The notes under the pieces are model-generated. The model had not been told where the DNA came from. It made no database searches and saw only the letters and a program-made list of their open reading frames with translations. Position numbers and translations under genes: made by a program. This document shows positions 1 to 3,798 of a stretch of 6,234 nt of DNA, in pieces. The stretch lies in contig JAUVVS010000133.1 in assembly GCA_030604545.1 (NCBI GenBank), forward strand, positions 1-6,234. The letters are read 5' to 3'. Position 1 is the first letter of the stretch; the number at the start of each line of letters is the position of its first letter. Source of the stretch: Deltaproteobacteria bacterium. Lineage in GTDB: Bacteria > Desulfobacterota > Desulfobacteria > Desulfobacterales > JAUVVS01.

Positions 1-1
1 A

Positions 2-1471
2 TTTTTAAAATATGTCATGAAAGGCGGAACCACAACAATTGTTACCGAAACTCTTGAGCCCTTCCCCGTATCTGGTTATGAGGGCGTCATAGATTTTCTA
101 GACTCCTTAAAGGATCAGCCTATCAAGATATTGGCTACTGCTCCGGCCATGGTGTCCATCAGTCAGGCGACACGCGGCATCTCAATAGAAACACTTAAAA
201 AGCTTCTGGCCAGAGACGATATCATCGGATTGGGTGAATCATATTGGCAGGCAGCTATCCAAGAACCCGACCAGATGCTTCCGATATATGAAGAAACGCT
301 CCTTTCAGGGAAAAGCCTGGAAGGACATTCCGCCGGCTCCAGAGATAAGAAACTTATGGCATATATATCCACCGGTATCTCCTCCTGCCATGAACCCATA
401 ACAGCCGGAGAAGTTCTTGAAAGAATAAGACTGGGTCTCTATGTCATGATAAGAGAAGGGAGTATAAGAAGAGATCTTGAAGAGATCTCCAAGATAAAAA
501 ATTCAGGCGTAAATTTGAGACGGCTGATTTTGGTTACAGACGGAGTGGAACCGGTGGATTTGATTGAAAAAGGTTACATGGAATTTATTGTCCAGAAGGC
601 GATTGACTGCGGTTTTGATCCGGTAAGTGCCGTCCAGATGGCCACCTTAAATGTGGCCGAGCATTTTTCGCTCGATCACCTGATCGGAGGGATAGCTCCC
701 GGAAGATATGCCGACCTGCTGATTATCCCTGATCCCGAAACCATAGAAGCGCAATATGTGATAAGCAATGGCCGGATCATTGCCCAGGATGGAAATCTTC
801 TTCAATCTCCCCGGAAACATATTTTTTCAGAAAATAGTCTGAAAAGTGTTCACCTGCCGCGAGAACTGGAACCGGTTGATTTTATTATACATGTGAAGGA
901 AAGCTCATCCAAAGTCGAAGTAAGAGTAATAGATCAAATAACAGATCTTGTTACAAGAGAGCTAAAAATGACGCTTCCCGTAATTGATAAGAAAATTAGA
1001 GCGGATATCAATCAAGACATATTAAAAGTTGCCGCCGTTGATAGGACTCGCAATCCAGGTAAAATGTTCGTCGGGCTTATCAAGGGATTTTGTATGAAGT
1101 CAGGTGCAATCGCTTGCAGCGCTGCCTGGGACACATCGGACATCATCGTTGTCGGCGTCGATAATAGAGATATGGCCTATGCAGTAAATAGAATTCACGC
1201 CTTGCAGGGCGGGGCCGTAGTCTGTGATAAACAGAAAATACTGGCTGAACTTTCCCTACCAGTCTTTGGCGTCACTTCCGATATACCCATGGATGTACTC
1301 GCCCAAAGGCTGAAAAATATCAAAAAAGCGGTATCCGATCTTGGCGTTCCCTTTGCTAATCCTTTATTAACATTGATTACACTCACGGGGGCGGCAATCC
1401 CATACTTAAGAATTTGTGAAGAGGGTTTAGTGAATTTAAAAGACGGGAAAACACTTAACCTCATTTGCTAA
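2..1471 (+). CDS. Adenine-deaminase-like amidohydrolase, 5'-truncated by the window edge
   Basis: The reading frame is open from base 2, so the true start lies upstream. Adenine deaminases are usually about 570-600 aa, so roughly 90-110 N-terminal residues, including the HxH metal motif, are missing. Numbering from the first internal Met (base 17): a GGTTT strand at 3-7, GLGE (Glu74), GH (His104), SCHE (His125) and VTD (Asp175) fit the Glu, His, His and Asp metal ligands of the amidohydrolase barrel. MATLNVAEHF and IAPGRYADLL (about 208-235) are typical of the barrel end. Residues about 280-484 match the adenine deaminase C-terminal domain (VTREL, GFxxKxGAIA, IIVVG, DMAYAVNRI). True AdeC converts adenine to hypoxanthine in the cytoplasm. 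Signature residues differ here: the DPHE region reads TETLEP, TDD is TDG, GHIDH is GYMEF, and the HDSHN loop is WDTSD. The fold is well supported; activity on adenine is doubtful. No clear terminator follows the stop. Confidence 0.85.
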   Translation, partial: FLKYVMKGGTTTIVTETLEPFPVSGYEGVIDFLDSLKDQPIKILATAPAMVSISQATRGISIETLKKLLARDDIIGLGESYWQAAIQEPDQMLPIYEETLLSGKSLEGHSAGSRDKKLMAYISTGISSCHEPITAGEVLERIRLGLYVMIREGSIRRDLEEISKIKNSGVNLRRLILVTDGVEPVDLIEKGYMEFIVQKAIDCGFDPVSAVQMATLNVAEHFSLDHLIGGIAPGRYADLLIIPDPETIEAQYVISNGRIIAQDGNLLQSPRKHIFSENSLKSVHLPRELEPVDFIIHVKESSSKVEVRVIDQITDLVTRELKMTLPVIDKKIRADINQDILKVAAVDRTRNPGKMFVGLIKGFCMKSGAIACSAAWDTSDIIVVGVDNRDMAYAVNRIHALQGGAVVCDKQKILAELSLPVFGVTSDIPMDVLAQRLKNIKKAVSDLGVPFANPLLTLITLTGAAIPYLRICEEGLVNLKDGKTLNLIC

Positions 1472-1711
1472 TAATTAGCTGTTTCAAAAGTATGTCGACC
1501 GTGTAAAACTCGCAACCTACTTCATTCTTAACTCTCACCAATACGCTCAAACAGTTACACGATTAAAAATTGAACAACCTTTGTAGCTTTCTAGTTCTAA
1601 TTGTTTTCAGAAGGATAAATAATACAAATATTTATATAAAATACTCTAGTAAAAAGGTCGTTTTTCTAACTTTTTACGAGACATTCAATATTCAATCAAA
1701 AATCGTCAATC
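1472..1711. other. AT-rich intergenic stretch without a convincing gene
   Basis: This 240-base stretch lies between the amidohydrolase gene and the MITE-like element. Its second half is much richer in A and T than the flanking genes. I see no tRNA, no credible coding region, and no clear terminator or promoter. The only distinct structure is the stem-loop at 1645-1681, listed separately. Confidence 0.6.
1645..1681. repeat. Stem-loop in AT-rich intergenic DNA
   Basis: The arms GTAAAAAG (1649-1656) and CTTTTTAC (1670-1677) are perfectly complementary around a 13-base loop. Past one mismatch, three more pairs extend the stem to 1645 and 1681. No uridine tract follows directly on either strand, so it is not a standard intrinsic terminator. 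Its function is unknown. Confidence 0.5.
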
Positions 1712-1739
1712 TGAGACCTTTGAAAAATGTTCAATTTTG
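1712..1739 (+). repeat. Left terminal inverted repeat of the MITE-like element
   Basis: It begins TGAGACCTTTGAAAAATG. Paired with the reverse complement of 1881-1908 it gives 22 identities in 28 bases without gaps, including the first eight and the last five (TTTTG). Confidence 0.65.
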
Positions 1740-1750
1740 TTCAAGTTCAA
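1729..1750 (+). repeat. Three GTTCAA hexamers at the inner edge of the left inverted repeat
   Basis: GTTCAA occurs at 1729-1734, 1739-1744 and 1745-1750. Such subterminal hexamers could be transposase or regulator contacts, but in AT-rich DNA they could also be chance. Confidence 0.35.
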
Positions 1751-1774
1751 GGAAGACGAAAATTTTAACCACAG

Positions 1775-1791
1775 AAATACTTGAAGTATTT
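1775..1791. repeat. 17-bp palindrome, AAATACTT / AAGTATTT
   Basis: Two perfect 8-base arms surround a single G at 1783. With a one-base centre it is better read as a double-stranded protein-binding site or element symmetry than as a strong RNA hairpin. It lies 5 bases before the central palindrome. Confidence 0.5.
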
Positions 1792-1796
1792 TGAGG

Positions 1797-1819
1797 ATAG
1801 CGCTAAAGGTTAGCGCTAT
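1797..1819. repeat. 23-bp central palindrome, ATAGCGCTAA / TTAGCGCTAT
   Basis: Perfect 10-base arms (1797-1806 and 1810-1819) flank the spacer AGG. It is the most perfect symmetry in the window and lies almost exactly at the middle of the MITE-like element. No T tract follows, so a terminator is unlikely. It could be an operator about 105 bases upstream of the bzdQ-like start, or a structural part of the element. A weak promoter-like pair (TTGAGG at 1791-1796 and CGCTAT at 1814-1819, 17 bases apart) overlaps it, but I do not consider this a supported promoter. Confidence 0.6.
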
Positions 1820-1822
1820 GCT

Positions 1823-1842
1823 TCACTCCGTGTCACTTCGTG
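1823..1842 (+). repeat. Tandem 10-bp repeat, TCACTCCGTG / TCACTTCGTG
   Basis: Two directly adjacent decamers differ at one position (C/T). They lie inside the MITE-like element just right of the central palindrome. No function can be assigned. Confidence 0.5.
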
Positions 1843-1861
1843 CAAAATGTTGAGTCTGACA

Positions 1862-1878
1862 TCCCGCCAATGGCGGGA
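1862..1878. repeat. 17-bp GC-rich palindrome, TCCCGCCA / TGGCGGGA
   Basis: Perfect 8-base arms surround one A. As RNA it can fold with a 7-bp GC-rich stem and an AAT loop, about 50 bases before the bzdQ-like start codon. No T tract follows. It resembles short REP-like palindromes that bacteria carry in many copies, and here it sits just inside the right inverted repeat. Confidence 0.55.
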
Positions 1879-1880
1879 GG

Positions 1881-1908
1881 CAAAAGGGGACGTTTTCCAG
1901 AGGTCTCA
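1881..1908 (-). repeat. Right terminal inverted repeat of the MITE-like element
   Basis: Its reverse complement begins TGAGACCTCTGGAAAACG and aligns to 1712-1739 at 22 of 28 positions. It ends immediately before the ribosome binding site at 1911. Confidence 0.65.
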
Positions 1909-1910
1909 TA

Positions 1911-1916
1911 GGGAGG
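1911..1916 (+). promoter_or_regulatory. Ribosome binding site of the bzdQ-like gene
   Basis: GGGAGG lies 9 bases before the ATG at 1926. It is strong and well spaced, and it fixes this start. It lies just outside the MITE-like element. Confidence 0.85.
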
Positions 1917-1925
1917 TTTAAGAAA

Positions 1926-2693
1926 ATGATAACAGCAGGAATCGATTGTGGTGCGAAAAACACCAAAACCGTCATCATGAAAGACGGACGGATCATAGGC
2001 AAGGGAGCTGTGTTGACAGGCTTTGATCAGGAAAAGGCTGTTGAGGAATCCTTGGAAAAAGCCGTTCAAACAGCCGGCATTTTAAGAGATGATATTGAAA
2101 AGATCATTGGTACCGGCTCAGGAAAGGATGCCATTAAAATAGCCAATGATACGGTTAATGATATTAAGGCTATGGGAAGGGGCGCTCATTATTTTTTTCC
2201 TAATGCCCGGACTGTAGTCGATGTAGGTGCTGAAGAAGGAAGGGCCGCCAAGATTGACGAGAATGGAAATCCCGTTGATTTTGCCATTAATGAGAAATGC
2301 GCTGCAGGAGCGGGCGCTTTTATAGAAGCCATGGCGCGCACATTGGAAGTGACTCTTGAAGAAATGGGACCCTTGTGCCTTACATCAGATAAGGAGATTC
2401 CTATGAATGCTCAGTGCGCCATTTTTGCCGAATCAGAGGTCGTTGGGCTGATTCATGCAAAGACGGATAAACCGGATATCAGCAAAGCCATTCATGATTC
2501 AATCGCGAGCCGGATTGTATCTATGATCCGCCGCATTGGAGTGAATGAAGATGTAGTTTTAATTGGCGGTGTAGGGCATAACCCCGGTTTTACGTCCGCC
2601 ATGAAAAGGGAATTGAAATTAGAAAAAATTTACATCCCTGATGATCCGGAATATGGCGAATCCGTGGGCGCAGCCGTTGTTGCAGCTGAGTGA
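1926..2693 (+). CDS. bzdQ: BcrD/BzdQ-type ATPase subunit of a class I aryl-CoA reductase
   Basis: This 255-aa BadF/BadG/BcrA/BcrD-family protein has the ASKHA (actin/Hsp70-like) ATPase fold. Features in order: phosphate-1 loop GIDCGAKNTKT (5-15), GTGSGKDA (about 62-69), a DVGAEEGRA segment (99-107) at the phosphate-2 site, Cys125 in EKCAAGAG and Cys164 in NAQCAIFAESE (the two conserved Cys that in this family ligate a [4Fe-4S] cluster shared between two subunits), and the adenosine loop IGGVGHN (213-219). In class I reductases the ATPase pair drives low-potential electrons into the ring-reducing subunits at the cost of ATP, in the cytoplasm. The length and the DVGAEE segment in place of DVGGQD point to the D/Q subunit rather than A/P. 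It is the first gene of the cluster. The native substrate cannot be told from this subunit: benzoyl-CoA is the default, with 5,6,7,8-tetrahydro-2-naphthoyl-CoA or a 2-hydroxyacyl-CoA dehydratase system as alternatives. Confidence 0.85.
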   Translation: MITAGIDCGAKNTKTVIMKDGRIIGKGAVLTGFDQEKAVEESLEKAVQTAGILRDDIEKIIGTGSGKDAIKIANDTVNDIKAMGRGAHYFFPNARTVVDVGAEEGRAAKIDENGNPVDFAINEKCAAGAGAFIEAMARTLEVTLEEMGPLCLTSDKEIPMNAQCAIFAESEVVGLIHAKTDKPDISKAIHDSIASRIVSMIRRIGVNEDVVLIGGVGHNPGFTSAMKRELKLEKIYIPDDPEYGESVGAAVVAAE

Positions 2694-2724
2694 ATTTGAA
2701 ACTGGAAACTGGAAATTTGAAACT
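2694..2724 (+). repeat. Short direct repeat after the bzdQ-like stop
   Basis: ATTTGAAACT occurs at 2694-2703 and 2715-2724, with GGAAACT-like copies between. It begins right after the stop codon and looks like simple-sequence DNA. Confidence 0.5.
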
Positions 2725-2753
2725 TTAACAAGCAATCAAGGCAACACAAAAGA

Positions 2754-2782
2754 TGAGTCTATTCCCGCTAACGTGGGACTCA
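2754..2782 (+). other. Stem-loop between the two ATPase genes
   Basis: TGAGTC (2754-2759) is complementary to GACTCA (2777-2782). An alternative inner stem pairs CCCGC (2764-2768) with GTGGG (2773-2777), including one G-T pair, around a TAAC loop. It lies 18 bases upstream of the terminator-like hairpin and could be an RNA-processing, stabilising or attenuation structure. Confidence 0.45.
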
Positions 2783-2799
2783 GAAAGTTATACGATTAG

Positions 2800-2825
2800 A
2801 AACCTAATCACCTCCGAGGTTTTTT
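2800..2825 (+). terminator. Weak intrinsic-terminator-like hairpin
   Basis: AAACCT (2800-2805) pairs with AGGTTT (2817-2822), followed by more T (run 2820-2825). A competing shorter stem pairs ACCT (2810-2813) with AGGT (2817-2820) around CCG. Both stems are short, so read-through is likely. Its position between two subunits of one complex suggests partial termination or separate expression of bzdQ and bzdP. Confidence 0.45.
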
Positions 2826-2853
2826 CACATCAGTTTGTTTAAAAAGGCTAAAT

Positions 2854-2875
2854 TGTTATCCAATAACTAATAACA
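2854..2875. promoter_or_regulatory. Operator-like inverted repeat TGTTAT-N10-ATAACA
   Basis: Two perfect 6-base arms (2854-2859, 2870-2875) lie 26 bases before the bzdP-like start. An overlapping alternative pairs GTTAT (2855-2859) with ATAAC (2863-2867). The region is AT-rich, so chance is possible. No convincing -35/-10 pair was found beside it. Confidence 0.3.
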
Positions 2876-2888
2876 GTTTTCAACTTTT

Positions 2889-2894
2889 GAGGAA
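2889..2894 (+). promoter_or_regulatory. Ribosome binding site of the bzdP-like gene
   Basis: GAGGAA lies 6 bases before the ATG at 2901 and supports that start, which gives the subunit an N-terminal extension of about 28 residues before the first nucleotide-binding loop. Confidence 0.75.
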
Positions 2895-2900
2895 ATAAAA

Positions 2901-3791
2901 ATGGCTGAAGAGAAAAAAGAAGAATTTTGGAGGTGGACTGAGTCCAACTGGAATAATCCCGATATCGACTGGAAAAATTCCAAATTCATCACTGTCGGCA
3001 TTGATGTGGGTTCAGTCAGCTCTCAATCTGTCATTATGACTGATGGAAAGATTTTTGCTTACAGCAATATGAGGACCGGGTCAGATAGTCCTGATAGCGC
3101 CCGAAACGCCCTTAAATATGCTCTGGAAGCAACAGATATGCCCGAAGATAGAATGGATTACTGTATTGGTACCGGATACGGACGAGTAAATGTTCCATTT
3201 GCTGATCGATCCATCACGGAGATTGCCTGCCATGCGCGAGGTGCTAATTTCATTTATGGCTCTAAAGTTCGAACAGTACTTGATGTTGGCGGACAGGACA
3301 TTAAGGCCATTCAATGTGACGAAAAAGGAAAAGTTACAAATTTTTTAATGAACGACAAGTGTGCCGCAGGCACAGGTCGCGGCATGGAGGTTTTTTCAGA
3401 CCTTCTCGGCGTTCCTATTAATGAAGTCGGCGATAGGTCTTTTGAGTTCAAAGGAGATGAGCCTGCTGCGGTTTCCTCCACCTGTGTGGTTTACGCAAAA
3501 TCAGAAGCAAACGGTCTTTTGCGAAAGGGTTGGACCAAAGAGGAGGTTCTTGCAGCCTATTGCAAAGCAATGGCTGAACGTATCTACTCATTGGTTGAAA
3601 GAGTGGGAGTTCAACCGGAGTTTGCCGTTACAGGGGGAATGGCAAAAAACCGCGGTGTGATGGAGCGGGTGATGCCGATGATTGGTCTTGAACGCATGAA
3701 GACCGAATGGGACACGCAGATTGCGGGAGCTGCAGGCGCTGCTCTTTTCGGGTACTCTCTCTGTCAAAGAGGCAAAGGGAGGAAGAAGTAA
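2901..3791 (+). CDS. bzdP: BcrA/BzdP-type ATPase subunit of a class I aryl-CoA reductase
   Basis: This 296-aa protein is the second ATPase of the activator pair. A hydrophilic, Trp-rich N-terminal extension (1-28, with WRW and SNWNNPDIDW) precedes the phosphate-1 loop GIDVGSVSSQS (33-43). Then come GTGYGRVN, the canonical phosphate-2 motif LDVGGQD (127-133), Cys154 in DKCAAGTG and Cys195 in SSTCVVYAKSE as the bridging [4Fe-4S] ligands, and the adenosine motif VTGGMAKN (243-250). The intact GGQD and the extension fit the A/P-type subunit of Azoarcus-type benzoyl-CoA reductase; the length is close to BzdP and shorter than Thauera BcrA. The pair would couple ATP hydrolysis to electron transfer into the missing BzdN/BzdO-type catalytic subunits. 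It is probably cotranscribed with the flavoprotein gene 7 bases downstream, while a terminator-like hairpin separates it from the upstream partner. Substrate identity (benzoyl-CoA or another aryl-CoA) is inferred. Confidence 0.87.
   Translation: MAEEKKEEFWRWTESNWNNPDIDWKNSKFITVGIDVGSVSSQSVIMTDGKIFAYSNMRTGSDSPDSARNALKYALEATDMPEDRMDYCIGTGYGRVNVPFADRSITEIACHARGANFIYGSKVRTVLDVGGQDIKAIQCDEKGKVTNFLMNDKCAAGTGRGMEVFSDLLGVPINEVGDRSFEFKGDEPAAVSSTCVVYAKSEANGLLRKGWTKEEVLAAYCKAMAERIYSLVERVGVQPEFAVTGGMAKNRGVMERVMPMIGLERMKTEWDTQIAGAAGAALFGYSLCQRGKGRKK
3777..3783 (+). promoter_or_regulatory. Probable ribosome binding site of the flavoprotein gene
   Basis: GGGAGGA lies inside the end of the bzdP-like gene, 15 bases before the ATG at 3799. 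The spacing is longer than usual, but no better site or start is nearby. This arrangement suggests translational coupling. Confidence 0.5.
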
Positions 3792-3798
3792 TCATCAT

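Larger units (their letters stand above)
1712..1908. mobile_element. Probable MITE-like non-autonomous element, 197 bp
   Basis: The two ends are imperfect inverted repeats of 28 bp, both starting TGAGACCT when read inward. They match at 22 of 28 positions, and four of the six differences are transitions. The interior codes for no protein and carries three palindromes (1775-1791, 1797-1819, 1862-1878). The centre of the element (1810) nearly coincides with the centre of the 23-bp palindrome (1808). This architecture, small size plus terminal inverted repeats plus internal symmetry, is that of a miniature inverted-repeat element mobilised in trans. I see no clear target-site duplication, so the insertion may be old, or the exact ends or transposase type may differ. 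The right end lies 2 bases before the Shine-Dalgarno of the bzdQ-like gene, so that gene's upstream control region is the element itself. Confidence 0.65.

Noticed and set aside
1500..1561. Inverted repeat CGTGTAA / TTACACG with a 48-base gap, plus CTGTTT / AAACAG crossing it
   Set aside because: Short arms with a long loop are expected by chance. The two pairings cross, and nothing else supports a pseudoknot or mobile-element ends.
1570..1794. Open frame of 74 codons on the + strand
   Set aside because: It is AT-rich, lacks a ribosome binding site, resembles no known protein, and runs into the MITE-like element including its left inverted repeat.
1472..1925. Possible tRNA, riboswitch or CRISPR array in the intergenic region
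   Set aside because: There is no cloverleaf, no conserved riboswitch core and no regularly spaced direct repeats. The symmetry present is inverted and better fits a MITE-like element.
1833..2069. 78-codon minus-strand frame over the bzdQ-like start
   Set aside because: It is antisense to a well-supported start and Shine-Dalgarno, with no recognisable protein features.
2806..2816. ATCACCTCC resembles the 3' end of 16S rRNA (anti-Shine-Dalgarno)
   Set aside because: A nine-base match with no flanking rRNA similarity is explained by the terminator-like hairpin. Pairing to the downstream GAGGAA would be only about four bases.
3361..3660. 99-codon + strand frame inside the bzdP-like gene
   Set aside because: It is a shadow frame; the overlapping frame carries all conserved ATPase and cluster motifs.
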